Shown piece by piece: positions 9,001-16,537 of a stretch of 45,701 bases of DNA. The notes below the pieces were generated by a model, which saw only the letters and a program-made list of their open reading frames with translations, made no database searches and was not told the DNA's origin. A program made the position numbers and the translations under genes. Source of the DNA: DATKCN01 sp035513175 (GTDB lineage Bacteria; Chloroflexota; Chloroflexia; Thermomicrobiales; CFX8); contig DATKCN010000102.1 in NCBI GenBank assembly GCA_035513175.1, forward strand, positions 1-45,701. The letters are read 5' to 3'. Numbering within the stretch: the stretch's first letter is position 1; the number at the start of each line of letters is the position of its first letter.

Positions 9001-9606
9001 GTCGAACAGTACGACGCGGAGTCCGAGCGACTTGCGTTTCTGTCGCAACAGCTCACCGACGTCGACGGCGCGGCGCTGGGTCTCCGCAAGGTGCTCGATG
9101 AGTTGAACGGGAAGATGGCGACCCGATTCACGGCCACCTTCCGCGATGTCGCGGCGTCGTTCGAACAGACGTTCGCGCGCTTGTTCGGTGGCGGCTCCGC
9201 GCGGCTCGTCTACAGCGACAGCGACGACGGCGCTCCCGGCATCGACATCGTCGCGCAGCCCCCCGGCAAGCGGCTTCAGAGCCTGAACGCCCTCTCGGGC
9301 GGCGAGCGGGCTCTGACGGCGGTCGCGCTGTTGATCGCGATACAGCGGGTCAATCCCAGCCCATTCTGCCTGCTCGACGAGGTCGACGCGGCGCTGGACG
9401 AGTCGAACGTGCTTCGCTTTCGCGACGAGGTGCGCGACCTCTCTGAATCAACACAGTTCGTGCTGATCACACACAACCGCGGCACGATCGAGGGAGCGGA
9501 CACGCTCTACGGCGTCACCATGGGAGACGACGGAATCTCTCGCGTGCTCTCGCTACGCCTCGACGACGCAATCGCGGCCGTCGCTGCGTTCGACGCGGCC
9601 GGGTAG
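6040..9606 (+). CDS. smc: Chromosome segregation protein SMC
   Basis: This 1,188-residue protein has the full SMC plan: ATPase head halves at both ends, two long coiled coils and a central hinge. The N-terminal part starts with LLLKQLDIHGFKSFA and carries the Walker A motif GPNGSGKSN at 33-41. The hinge begins near residue 497 (LSGEGLYTGVRAVL) and runs to about 660, flanked by heptad-rich Arg/Glu/Leu coiled coil. The ABC signature LSGGE is at 1085-1089 and Walker B (FCLLDEVDAAL) at 1109-1119, followed by the ITHNR switch. SMC homodimers with ScpA/ScpB load on the chromosome and organise sister origins. scpA and scpB are not in the window, nor is the usual partner ftsY. The gene follows the DsbA-like gene by 54 nt. 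Ribosome-binding site is weak. Confidence 0.97.
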   Translation: MGLLLKQLDIHGFKSFATPTTFVFDRGITAIIGPNGSGKSNVAEALRWVLGEQGHANLRSRRTEDVIFAGSDKRSQQSLAEVTLVLDNSDGSLPLAFSEVTVSRRAFRSGESQYLINGGRVRLKDVQQLVAPLGQAYTIIGQGLVDAALSQRPEERRGLFEHAAGISGLRLQANDAERSLLEAMNNAQRLRDILGELEPRVRSLERSARLAREYGAVRDRLRSAQRLQYAHQWAGLSERLDDAQRALKRAESACDEQSQSQSRVTSRLSELRGGERRVLNQIAALEEQLRSHEQELVRARHQLDLLDTRSRANSERVADLRASLLQMEQERAEALAELDAHRVELSNLIDRAAAIELELRERDAVIAEATARREETLASLAHAEQLVIDISRTAAGLEGQLQSLVDRKASLQRELSQVEALEKRADTDRAELERTVSAQSDRAEALRAALDNVFAASAAIERRIAGELEKARDTTSKSDHDERELATLRARLDVLERTHLSGEGLYTGVRAVLRAVRRGAFDLPGLVGVLTETIEVPPRYEVAVEVALGAHLQDIVVQRWSDARDAIDYLKREGAGRATFQPLDTVRAPRARRLDVSDPDLLGIAASLIDHTSDVAVVIEQLLGGTLIVTDLDASRRLITQLDGWTIVTLSGEITRPAGSVTGGARTAEAGLLARERERRSLPETIAETDARLTEAREQAREQVARLDALRHDRDSLTATAEEQRRELNSLHTDIDRAVRDLAVQKENVDRGRRRLEELTARLDELNRTETSTRGELTSLTEQRDERAAEARQLQASLQSHSIDSDPRAADLRSELAAARERIRSTESLTRQLTERATRLEQAMHGRATEAQRLADSEAELNDERRLARLDIQRLELLIATRRESLPPLQGEQARLSDATGEAEVALDQSIAALREGERERDRATLNVARAQDERVFLVERIRNDLELDDPSVLARDARDPTPAPDDQEIARLRERLRRMAVVGPDVVEQYDAESERLAFLSQQLTDVDGAALGLRKVLDELNGKMATRFTATFRDVAASFEQTFARLFGGGSARLVYSDSDDGAPGIDIVAQPPGKRLQSLNALSGGERALTAVALLIAIQRVNPSPFCLLDEVDAALDESNVLRFRDEVRDLSESTQFVLITHNRGTIEGADTLYGVTMGDDGISRVLSLRLDDAIAAVAAFDAAG

Positions 9607-9694
9607 CAGTCGTGAACGCCATGACCGCGTGAGCCCGCATGCCTGTCCCGTCACGCTGCGACTCGGCGCGCAGTTCATGCGATGATAGACCGTG

Positions 9695-9880
9695 ATGAAT
9701 GAGTCAACATCGTTCACGATACTGGTTATCGCGCTCCCGTTCTTCGCCGCCATCGGAGCGTACATGTTGCTGCGGCGGGGAAGCAGGCCCGTTGTCGTCT
9801 CCAGCTGCGCGGCGATCGCGCTCGGCGTGCTGATCTCGTTCGCCATTACGCTCCTGTTCTATCTCGCGGGGCGGCCATGA
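9695..9880 (+). CDS. Small two-helix membrane protein, unknown
   Basis: A 61-residue protein made of two membrane segments: about residues 7-25 (FTILVIALPFFAAIGAYML) and 37-57 (CAAIALGVLISFAITLLFYLA). A short loop rich in Arg (LRRGSRP) lies between them and is likely cytoplasmic by the positive-inside rule. GTG at 9692 is immediately before the ATG and is an alternative start; neither has a good ribosome-binding site. It sits 88 nt after smc on the same strand and ends just before the convergent amidohydrolase gene. No family is recognised. The hydrophobic pattern and clean frame support a real gene, but its small size makes this less than certain. Confidence 0.65.
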   Translation: MNESTSFTILVIALPFFAAIGAYMLLRRGSRPVVVSSCAAIALGVLISFAITLLFYLAGRP

Positions 9881-9928
9881 CCGGCGGAGGACCGCGCCAT
9901 CACGCACTGCCATCGCCTCGTGTAGCGG

Positions 9929-11308
9929 CTACACTCCGCGAGTCTGCTCTCGCGGAATGAGCCGACCACTGCCTGGAGCGGCGGTGATCCGGCCATTCTC
10001 GTAGACGACTTCCCCGCGGCGGATCGTCACGCGGGGCCAACCCGTGACCTCGCGCCCCTCGTATATCGAGTGACCGGCCCGCGACAGCATGTCCTCGCCA
10101 CGGATCGTGCGCGTCTCGTCGAGGTCCCACAGCACTAGATCGGCGTCAGCGCCGACGGCAATCGTGCCTTTGCGCGGGTACAGCCCGAACAGCTTCGCGA
10201 CGTTGGTTGCTGTCAACTCGACCAGCCGCTCCAGCGAGATCAGCCCGGCCCGGACCCCTTCCGAGCACAGCATCGGCAGCATCGTCTGCAGGTTTTCGAC
10301 GCCGGGCCGCAGCTTCCCGACATTGAGCGCCGGATCGAGCTTGTGCTCCAACGTCCACGGCGCATGGTCGGTGCAAACGGTGTGAATCGACCCACTTGCG
10401 AGCCCGTGCCACAGCGCCAGGCGATCGCTCTCCTCCCGCAGCGGCGGCTGCCCGACATACTTCGCGCCTTCCGGCTCCTCGAACCGCTCGCTGGTCAGGT
10501 GCAGGTAGAGCGGTCGCGTCTCGACGTACACCGGCAGCCCGAGCGCCTGCGCCTCCGCGCAGACCTGCAGCGCCCGCGCGCACGACAGGTGCACGACGTA
10601 GATCGGCGCGCCCGTCTGCTCACACAACGCGACGGCGCGTTGCGTCGCGACCACCTCCGACACGATGGGACGGCTCGCGGGGTAATGCCGTAGCGCTCCC
10701 CGTCCGTCCGCCAGCAACCGGTCGATCGATTCGCGGATGATCGGGTAATCCTCACAGTGGATCATCGTCAGCAGCCCGAGCCCGCCCGCCGCACGCGTCG
10801 CCGCCAGGAAGCCCGTCGCGTGCGCATCGAAAGTCGGCGTCGACATGAAGAATTTGATGTCGGTGTGCCCGGCCGCTTCAAGCGTTCGTATCTCTTCGAT
10901 GATTTCGGGACGCGGATCGGAGATCACCGGATGTAGGATGACGTCCGCGATCGCCTGCGCGCGGACCAGCTCTGCCTCGCGGCCAAGCCCGTCGAGCATC
11001 AATTCCCCGGGGCGCAGAAATGTCATGTTGCCGACGGTCGTGATCCCGCCAGCAAGGGCCGCTTCCGAACCACTCGTGAAGTCATCGGCCCACTGAATCC
11101 CGTCGGGGGCCGGTTCAGCGGGCGTCAGATGAACGTGCGCGTCGATGGCGCCCGGCAGCGCGTGTAGGCCGCTTGCGTCGATCTCACGGACACCGTCCAT
11201 CGGCCCGCCAATCTGGACGATACGCTCCGACTGTATCCCAATGTCCGCGCGCTGGCGCATTCCCGGCGTGACGATGGTTCCGTTCCGAATGACCAGATCG
11301 ACGCTCAT
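9929..11308 (-). CDS. Dihydropyrimidinase/hydantoinase-like amidohydrolase (cyclic amidase family)
   Basis: A 459-residue metal-dependent amidohydrolase of the dihydroorotase/dihydropyrimidinase/allantoinase group, which opens cyclic amides such as dihydropyrimidines, hydantoins or allantoin. The first metal motif is HVH (58-60). The Lys that becomes carboxylated and bridges the metals is K152 in DIKFFMST. Further metal ligands are in IHCED and VVHLS, and the catalytic Asp is in CTDHAPW. The C-terminal part (GTIAVGADADLVLWDL) rebuilds the small beta domain. The start at 11308 is chosen because AAAGGA stands 9 nt before it; the frame extends 8 codons further. It is divergent from the threonine dehydratase-like gene, and a shared role in amino-acid or nucleobase breakdown is possible but unproven. 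Substrate unknown. Confidence 0.88.
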   Translation of the reverse strand: MSVDLVIRNGTIVTPGMRQRADIGIQSERIVQIGGPMDGVREIDASGLHALPGAIDAHVHLTPAEPAPDGIQWADDFTSGSEAALAGGITTVGNMTFLRPGELMLDGLGREAELVRAQAIADVILHPVISDPRPEIIEEIRTLEAAGHTDIKFFMSTPTFDAHATGFLAATRAAGGLGLLTMIHCEDYPIIRESIDRLLADGRGALRHYPASRPIVSEVVATQRAVALCEQTGAPIYVVHLSCARALQVCAEAQALGLPVYVETRPLYLHLTSERFEEPEGAKYVGQPPLREESDRLALWHGLASGSIHTVCTDHAPWTLEHKLDPALNVGKLRPGVENLQTMLPMLCSEGVRAGLISLERLVELTATNVAKLFGLYPRKGTIAVGADADLVLWDLDETRTIRGEDMLSRAGHSIYEGREVTGWPRVTIRRGEVVYENGRITAAPGSGRLIPREQTRGV

Positions 11309-11360
11309 CGGTGGTGTCCTTTCTCGGTGCATGTCGTCAGCGACGCGCCCGCCACGGCGG

Positions 11361-11366
11361 TATAGT
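11361..11366 (+). promoter_or_regulatory. -10 candidate for the dehydratase gene
   Basis: TATAGT lies about 100 nt before the ATG at 11469, in the 160-bp divergent intergenic region. No matching -35 is seen. Confidence 0.3.
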
Positions 11367-11468
11367 CATGGCGACGCGGCGAACGCGCCGATCGCTCGGC
11401 AGCCTCCGGGCCCGCATCGACGCGCGAGCGTTAAGGTAGCACCAGATCGGGCATGAGAGGACGACACG

Positions 11469-12416
11469 ATGACGGCGATGACATCACTGATTCCGACGAT
11501 GGAAGAAGTGCTGGAAGGGCGCGCCCGGCAGCAGGGCGTAATCGTCCGCACGCCGTTGTTGCAGCTGCACGGCTCGGAGACCATCTGGATCAAGCCGGAA
11601 GTGCTCCAGCCGGTTGGCAGCTTCAAGATGCGTGGCATCTACAACGCCGTCGCCGCTCTCAGCGTCGAGAATCGCGCGAAGGGCGTCAGCACCGTCTCAT
11701 CCGGAAACACGGCCCAGGCGCTGGCCTGGTCCGCGCGGCGCTTCGGCGTGCGCGCTCGTGCGATCATGCCGGAAACCGCGCCACTTAACAAGATTCGGGC
11801 GACGGAGGCGTACGGCGGCGTGCCGGACCTGATGTCCGCGGAGCGCGCGTTCGGCTACCTGCGGGACGGGGGCTACCACGACTTCGAGGACACGTTCATC
11901 CACCCGGTCGCGAATCGGGTCGTGATCGCTGGACACGGATCGCTGGCGCTGGAGATCCATGAGGACATGCCCGATGTCGAGACCGTCTACGTCCCAATGG
12001 GCGGGGGTGGCTTGATCTCCGGCGTCGCCAACGCGCTCAAGCAGCTTACTCCGACGGTGCGTGTCGTCGGCGTACAGCCGTCGGGCTGCACACCGATCGC
12101 CGCCGGTCTCGCCGCCGGGCACTCCGTCGACGTCCCCGTCAACACATTCTGCGACGGAATCGCGGTTGGGTTCATGTTCCCGGAGATGTACCCCCTGCTT
12201 CGCGATCTGGTGGACGACGTCGTCATCGTCGATGAGGCTGACGTCCCGGCCGCCATCCGTCACCTCGCGCTGAAGAACAAGATCGTTACGGAGGGCGCGG
12301 GCGCGTTGGCTGTGGCCGCGGCCCTGCGCGCAGGAAACGCCGTGAAGGCGATCGCGGTCGTCAGCGGCGGCAGTATCGACGCCGAAGCCTTCGCCCGCAT
12401 CATCAGCGCGGAGTAG
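11469..12416 (+). CDS. Threonine/serine dehydratase-like PLP enzyme (fold type II)
   Basis: A 315-residue pyridoxal-phosphate enzyme of the tryptophan synthase beta fold. The Schiff-base lysine is K53 in PVGSFKMRG. The phosphate-binding tetraglycine loop is GGGGLISG near residue 178. The substrate carboxylate loop, usually SSGNHGQ in threonine and serine dehydratases, reads SSGNTAQ here (77-83), so specificity may differ. There is no C-terminal ACT domain, so it resembles the short catabolic form or serine racemase/hydroxy-aspartate dehydratase relatives rather than the regulated biosynthetic IlvA. Expected reaction is removal of water and ammonia from a beta-hydroxy amino acid to give a 2-oxoacid. 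GAGAGGA precedes the ATG. It is convergent with the TraR/DksA gene. Confidence 0.88.
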   Translation: MTAMTSLIPTMEEVLEGRARQQGVIVRTPLLQLHGSETIWIKPEVLQPVGSFKMRGIYNAVAALSVENRAKGVSTVSSGNTAQALAWSARRFGVRARAIMPETAPLNKIRATEAYGGVPDLMSAERAFGYLRDGGYHDFEDTFIHPVANRVVIAGHGSLALEIHEDMPDVETVYVPMGGGGLISGVANALKQLTPTVRVVGVQPSGCTPIAAGLAAGHSVDVPVNTFCDGIAVGFMFPEMYPLLRDLVDDVVIVDEADVPAAIRHLALKNKIVTEGAGALAVAAALRAGNAVKAIAVVSGGSIDAEAFARIISAE

Positions 12417-12447
12417 CTTTCGTAATCGCGGTCTGCTCGACAGCGCG

Positions 12448-12861
12448 CTATGCGCGGCCGTTGGCGCCCTTGACGCCTTCGACGTGCTGCTCCGCGTCGA
12501 CGATCTCCTGGCAGGAGATGCAGTGCCCGGCAAACGGCAGCGCCTTGAGCCTCGCGGCGGCGATCTGCTTCCCGCAGCGCTCGCACCTGCCATATGTGCC
12601 AGCGTCGAGCCGTTCCAGCGCGCCTTCGACCAATTCGATGCGTTCGGCCAACTCGACCTGAATCCTTAGCAGTCGTTCCCGCTCGTAGAAATCAGACCCA
12701 TCGTCCGCCATGTGGTTAGACGGCACGCCGCCCTCCAGGGCCCCCTCACGAGTGAGCGCGATGATGTCACGCTCGATCTGCTCGAGATCGTTGGTGCTCG
12801 AGCGCAGCTCCTCGTCCAGACGCGCTTTCGCGTCGGCCCTGTTCTTCTGATCGATTGCCAT
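12448..12861 (-). CDS. TraR/DksA-type zinc-finger protein
   Basis: A 137-residue protein with an N-terminal coiled coil (about 10-85, rich in Arg, Glu and Leu) and a C-terminal four-cysteine zinc finger, CERC...CISC. The spacing and the segment RLDAGTYGRCERCGKQI are typical of the DksA/TraR family, whose members reach into the RNA polymerase secondary channel and change initiation at stress-regulated promoters. The sequence GxxD at the coiled-coil tip, seen in E. coli DksA, is not clear here, so activity like DksA is not assured; many such short proteins in Gram-positives and Chloroflexota are general stress proteins. Start at 12861 (MAIDQKNR) is preferred over six residues upstream because GGACAGG lies near it. 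Confidence 0.88.
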   Translation of the reverse strand: MAIDQKNRADAKARLDEELRSSTNDLEQIERDIIALTREGALEGGVPSNHMADDGSDFYERERLLRIQVELAERIELVEGALERLDAGTYGRCERCGKQIAAARLKALPFAGHCISCQEIVDAEQHVEGVKGANGRA

Positions 12862-13035
12862 CCTGTCCAATCCTCGCACTCAGGCTCACCGGCTGCCGGC
12901 GGCCACACGACACAGACATCGTCGTCACCAGGGCGTTCTCGCCAGGAAGCGCCATTCAGGATCGGATCAGATGTGATTACGCAAAGTCCGTGCCGATCCT
13001 TCGCCAGGCGCGTCCGGCGTCGGGGGCCATTATCG

Positions 13036-13108
13036 GCCGGCCGGCTCCAGATGCGGTGCTATCCTGCGGTTTGCGACGTTGCCCGCGCGAACAGGAAGAG
13101 ACGGTCCG
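13036..13108 (+). promoter_or_regulatory. Promoter region of the PPOX gene
   Basis: TATCCT around 13060 is the only -10-like box near the gene and would give a leader of about 40 nt. GGAAGAGA precedes the ATG at 13109 as the ribosome-binding site. Tentative. Confidence 0.25.
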
Positions 13109-13528
13109 ATGTTCGACAAGCAGGACGACGAGCTGTTGGAGTCGCCGGCCTTCGCCAAGCTGGCAACGCTGATGCCCGACGGGTCGCCGCAAAACACCGT
13201 CATGTGGTTCCGGCGGGACTGCGACACGCTGTGCATGATCGCGCCTGCGTCGTCACGCAAGGTCCGCAACCTCGATCGTGACTCCCGCGTCGCCGTCGTC
13301 ATCGACGACCCTGGGAACGGCTACCGCTACATCGACATCCGTGGTCACGCGGAGGTGCGCCACGATGACGCGGCAGCCCGCGACGAGCTGCGGCGCATCG
13401 CGGCGCGGTACATCGACGATCGCGCCGGCGCCTACGTCGCGTCGCTGTCAGCGGATCCGCGCGTGCTGATCGTGATCCGCGCTGACGCCGTAAGAAGCCA
13501 CCAGGGGAAGCGTCCGGACCCAATCTGA
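13109..13528 (+). CDS. PPOX-class flavin/F420-dependent oxidoreductase
   Basis: A 139-residue single-domain split-beta-barrel protein of the pyridoxamine 5'-phosphate oxidase-like superfamily. The opening LLESPAFAKLATLMPDGSPQNTVMWFRRD is the standard entry strand pair of the PPOX class F420-dependent enzymes, and SSRKVRNLDRDSRVAVVIDDPGNGYRYIDIRGHAEV follows the family pattern of the cofactor-facing strands. Members use F420, FMN or bind heme, and reduce varied substrates; sequence alone does not separate these reliably. The frame is open 10 codons upstream, but the ATG at 13109 has a GGAAGAGA ribosome-binding site and fits the family N-terminus. It ends 16 nt before the convergent MFS gene. 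Confidence 0.87.
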   Translation: MFDKQDDELLESPAFAKLATLMPDGSPQNTVMWFRRDCDTLCMIAPASSRKVRNLDRDSRVAVVIDDPGNGYRYIDIRGHAEVRHDDAAARDELRRIAARYIDDRAGAYVASLSADPRVLIVIRADAVRSHQGKRPDPI

Positions 13529-13544
13529 CGCTCGGGCACGCCCG

Positions 13545-14861
13545 CTAATCCGCGATCGTTCGCCCGGCCCGCACGCCAGGCGCGGCGGCGGCGCTCGCGG
13601 CGGCACGGGGGACGCGATGCTGAAACGGCTGCTTGCGAATGCTGAGCGTCACCGCCGCCGCCGCGAAGCCCATGATGACGTTGGCGATCAACGACGCGTG
13701 ATAGTTGCCGAGCACGTCCCGGTCGAGTCCCGCCAGCCAGGCGCCGGCTCCGCTGCCCACGTTCATGGCCGTGAAGATAAAGCCAAAGATCGTGCCCAGC
13801 GAGGCCCGTCCGAAGATATCGGCGCTGATGGCCGACGCCAGCGGCGTCGTCGATGTCCAGGAGATGCCAAGAATTACCGCGGCCACGAAGATGCCGGGGA
13901 TATACGACCCGACCGCGATCAGCACCAGGAACGCAAGCCCGCGCAGGAAATACGTCATCGCCAGCATTTCGCGGTGGCCCTTGCGGTCGGACACGAAACC
14001 AATCACGATCGCTCCCAGGATGCTGCATCCACCGACGACTGCCAGCGCGAACGACGCGGTGGTCTGCATCGTGTGGTGCGAGTGCTCCGGCATGTCGGTG
14101 AGATAGGGAATCATGTGTACCGACGTAAAGCCCATCGTAAAGCCGCACACGAACATTCCGAACGATAGCTGCCAGTACGGCAGCGTCCGGATCGCGTGCT
14201 TCAGCCGCACCCGTTCGGCGGAGTATGCTGCCGTCCCACGCGTCGCCATCGCCGCCTGGCGCGACGGGGAGTCCCGGACGAAGAACATCACGAGCGGCAG
14301 GACAAGCAGGAACAGCGCGGCCGAGATCGCGAGGTACGTGGCTCGCCAGCCCCAGCCAAGCATGACGGCGGTCGCGATTGGCACGATCAACAGCTGTCCG
14401 TACGCCGCGCCACTGGTCGCCATGGACAGCGCCAGCCCGCGCCGCTTCTCGAACCAGCCGTTGACAAGCGCAGTTGTGTTGACCGGTGAGGTGGCGGCGA
14501 AGCCAAACGCCGCCAGCAGCCCGTAAAACACGTAGATCTGCCACAGGCTGGTCGCCCGCGTCATCGGGATCATCGCGGCCGCGGTCGTGACCACGCCCGC
14601 GATCAGGATGCGCCGCGAGCCGAAGCGATCCACCAGCCAGCCGACGAGCGGCTGCAGCACCGACAGCGCGATAACACTGATGGTGACGGCCAGCGCCAAC
14701 TCGGCGCGGCCCCAACCGAATTCTTCGCTGACCGGCTTGAGCACGATGCCGAACAGGAAGCGTCCCCCGGAAGCGATCGCCAGCGTAATCATCACCGCGA
14801 TGACGACGATCCACCCTCGGTAGATGCCGAACACCGTCTGTTGTCGATCCTGCTCCGTCAA
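13545..14861 (-). CDS. MFS transporter, OxlT/monocarboxylate-porter-like
   Basis: A 438-residue integral membrane protein with about 12 helices in two halves. The first starts with RGWIVVIAVMITLAIASGGRFLFGIVLKPVSEEFGWGRAELALAVTIS, the typical opening of the oxalate:formate antiporter / monocarboxylate porter branch. The family signature loop WLVDRFGSRR after helix 2 and its echo FVSDRKGHRE in the second half are both present. Substrate is probably a small carboxylate, but not certain. Translation starts at TTG 14861, preceded by GGAG at 9 nt; no ATG lies nearby in frame. A longer overlapping open frame on the same strand (13432-14886) has an Arg-rich composition and no helices, so it was discarded. 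It is convergent with the PPOX gene. Confidence 0.92.
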   Translation of the reverse strand: MTEQDRQQTVFGIYRGWIVVIAVMITLAIASGGRFLFGIVLKPVSEEFGWGRAELALAVTISVIALSVLQPLVGWLVDRFGSRRILIAGVVTTAAAMIPMTRATSLWQIYVFYGLLAAFGFAATSPVNTTALVNGWFEKRRGLALSMATSGAAYGQLLIVPIATAVMLGWGWRATYLAISAALFLLVLPLVMFFVRDSPSRQAAMATRGTAAYSAERVRLKHAIRTLPYWQLSFGMFVCGFTMGFTSVHMIPYLTDMPEHSHHTMQTTASFALAVVGGCSILGAIVIGFVSDRKGHREMLAMTYFLRGLAFLVLIAVGSYIPGIFVAAVILGISWTSTTPLASAISADIFGRASLGTIFGFIFTAMNVGSGAGAWLAGLDRDVLGNYHASLIANVIMGFAAAAVTLSIRKQPFQHRVPRAAASAAAAPGVRAGRTIAD

Positions 14862-14982
14862 GCGCGCAAACTCCGTCCTGCCTCATCGCAGTTTCCGATG
14901 ATAGCAGGTGGCGAACCGCCCCCTGGTCATCGTCGGTACAGTTTTTCGTGTGTGCCCGGGTGCGCGGACGCGGGGCGTTTGC

Positions 14983-14988
14983 TACAGT
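14983..14988 (+). promoter_or_regulatory. -10 candidate for the 15.0-kb gene
   Basis: TACAGT lies 8 nt before the ATG of an 8-codon open frame at 14997 and about 50 nt before the main gene start at 15039. Confidence 0.35.
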
Positions 14989-14996
14989 GAAGCGAC

Positions 14997-15023
14997 ATGA
15001 AACGTTGTGGTTGCCCGAAGTAA
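14997..15023 (+). CDS. Possible 8-codon leader peptide MKRCGCPK
   Basis: An ATG-to-TAA frame of eight codons placed between a -10 box and the ribosome-binding site of the next gene. It has two cysteines in eight residues. Its stop (TAA) touches the GGAG of the downstream Shine-Dalgarno, so translation of the leader could affect initiation at 15039. There is no Shine-Dalgarno for the leader itself; with the -10 only 8 nt upstream it would have to be read from a leaderless message. A chance frame of this length is common, so this is a weak call. Confidence 0.25.
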   Translation: MKRCGCPK

Positions 15024-15038
15024 TGGAGAAACAGCCTG

Positions 15039-15863
15039 ATGAACGTCTCTGAGCAGGTTGAGCGCGCGATTCAGAATCACGCTGACCTGCCGCCGGTTCC
15101 GTACAGTGACGACATGCCTGAGAACGACGCGCCGTTCGCGACGCCGGACCGCCTCGCGTTCGCGCTCGGTTGGATCGTCGCCAACTCGATCGTGCAAGCG
15201 CGCTACTCCGACTCGGCGATCGACGCCCTGCCGATCTATCATCCCGAGCACGGTTGGGACCGCTTCCTGATGACGCGCCGCGTGTCGAGCCCCCAGTTCG
15301 CCCGCGAAACGGCTAACACGTACGGCATGATCATGCTGACGGGTCCCGACGCTCCCCGCGTCACGATGCCGAGCGGCAAGACGCGGATCAGCCTCGGAAC
15401 CACGCTGCGCAATGACCCGGACAAGGCAATCGCCGAGACACTGGCGCTGTTTCCCCCCGGCCCCCTGCTGCCGCTCGATCTCGGGTTGCGTTGGAAGGAA
15501 CGGCAGCGGGTCTACCCGATGCTCTACAACGTCGTCACCGAGCTGATTCTCGACTACCCCGGCATCATCGCCGCCCGCGAGATCTTCGTTGACAACCAGC
15601 CGATTGATGGCGTGTATCACCCGCTTCATCTGCATGCGGTGGCGCTCGAGCCGGCAATGGTTTACGACTGGTTTCTGCTCCAGTACGGCGACCGTTCCTG
15701 CTTCTTCCGCATCCATGGCGGTTACACGATTTACGAGACGAACCGCAAGGGATGGGCGACGGTCAAGAAGCAGCTGGCAGCGGAGACGCCAGAGGAGGCC
15801 CGGCGCCGTATCCTGGCGTGGCTGCGTATCGATGGCGAGCCGGATCCGAAGACGGTCGACTGA
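15039..15863 (+). CDS. Conserved-looking hypothetical protein
   Basis: I do not recognise this 274-residue soluble protein. It has no signal peptide or membrane segment. Visible landmarks are an aromatic- and charge-rich middle region, a run LFPPGPLLPLDLGLRWKERQR near 150, and HPLHLHAVALEPAMVYDWFLLQYG near 200, where His and acidic residues cluster and could bind a metal. The C-terminal part is helical and basic. The ATG is preceded by GGAG at 10 nt. It reads in the same direction as the DUF1684 gene 59 nt downstream, but that gene has its own promoter-like sequence, so they need not be one unit. Composition matches the neighbouring genes. Confidence 0.8.
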   Translation: MNVSEQVERAIQNHADLPPVPYSDDMPENDAPFATPDRLAFALGWIVANSIVQARYSDSAIDALPIYHPEHGWDRFLMTRRVSSPQFARETANTYGMIMLTGPDAPRVTMPSGKTRISLGTTLRNDPDKAIAETLALFPPGPLLPLDLGLRWKERQRVYPMLYNVVTELILDYPGIIAAREIFVDNQPIDGVYHPLHLHAVALEPAMVYDWFLLQYGDRSCFFRIHGGYTIYETNRKGWATVKKQLAAETPEEARRRILAWLRIDGEPDPKTVD

Positions 15864-15876
15864 TTCCGGAACGTGG

Positions 15877-15897
15877 TAAAATACCCATGGGGGGTAT
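15877..15897 (+). promoter_or_regulatory. CsoR/CstR-type operator overlapping a -10 box
   Basis: TAAAAT (15877-15882) is a good -10 box. The 17-bp inverted repeat ATACCC-ATGGG-GGGTAT (15881-15897) overlaps its last bases. The arms, their spacing and the G-rich centre match the operator type of CsoR-family repressors (copper, nickel/cobalt, or persulfide sensors); as I recall it, the B. subtilis copper operator is ATACCC-N5-GGGTAT. No CsoR-like regulator gene is in the window. Confidence 0.6.
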
Positions 15898-15922
15898 GCG
15901 ACCCCGGAAGGAGCACTGTCAC

Positions 15923-16465
15923 GTGACGACCACAAGGCCATCGCGGCTTGCGGGCTATCGCGCCCGTCGCGACGACTTCATGCGCACCAGCGAGCACTCG
16001 CCCTTGACCGACAGCCAGAAGGCAAACTTCGTCCCGCTGGACTACTTCGACGAGGATCCGGGCCTCGCGTTCGTTCTTGAGCCGGACACCTCGATCCCCA
16101 TTGACTCCGTCGATCTTCCAACCACCACCGGTGAGACGCGCTCGCACATCCCTTTCGCCCGCATCACCTTCGATGTCGATGGCCAGCCAGCAACACTGAC
16201 CGTCTACCGCGAGCCGGAGCGCGGACGGCTCATCCTTCCGTTTCGCGACTCGACAAACGACATTGAGACCTACGGCGCGGGCAGGACCGTCGATCCACAG
16301 GAACGGCCCGATGGACGGCTGAGCGTCGACTTCAACTACACCTACGGCCCCTATTGCCAGTACAACGACAACTGGGTCTGCACGATCCCACCGATGGAGA
16401 ACTGGTTGCGCGTCCCCATCCGCGCCGGTGAAAAGCTCTACCCTGGCAAAGAGTCGTCGTACTGA
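15923..16465 (+). CDS. DUF1684 family protein
   Basis: A 180-residue protein of the DUF1684 family. The family hallmark is the C-terminal block DFNYTYGPYCQYNDNWVCTIPPMENWLRVPIRAGEKL (about 136-172), with two cysteines and many aromatics. Earlier parts (FVPLDYFDEDPGLAF, ARITFDVDGQPATLTVY, LILPFRDSTNDIETYGAGR) also follow the family. Its biochemical role is unknown; in other genomes I believe members appear beside oxidoreductases and metal-related genes, but I cannot verify this here. GTG 15923 is chosen because AAGGAG lies 9 nt before it. ATG codons at 15887 and 15896 are in frame but fall inside the operator-like repeat. The CsoR-type site suggests control by copper or reactive sulfur, which would be a clue to function. 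Confidence 0.88.
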   Translation: MTTTRPSRLAGYRARRDDFMRTSEHSPLTDSQKANFVPLDYFDEDPGLAFVLEPDTSIPIDSVDLPTTTGETRSHIPFARITFDVDGQPATLTVYREPERGRLILPFRDSTNDIETYGAGRTVDPQERPDGRLSVDFNYTYGPYCQYNDNWVCTIPPMENWLRVPIRAGEKLYPGKESSY

Positions 16466-16537
16466 TCGGTGCGATGACGCCGCCACATGCCGCCCACGCC
16501 AGTCGCTGCGGCACAGACGCTCCAGCGCACGCGAAGA

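Noticed and set aside
13432..14886. Large minus-strand frame over the MFS gene
   Set aside because: Arg/Gly-rich shadow frame; the frame at 13545-14861 has clear membrane helices and MFS motifs.
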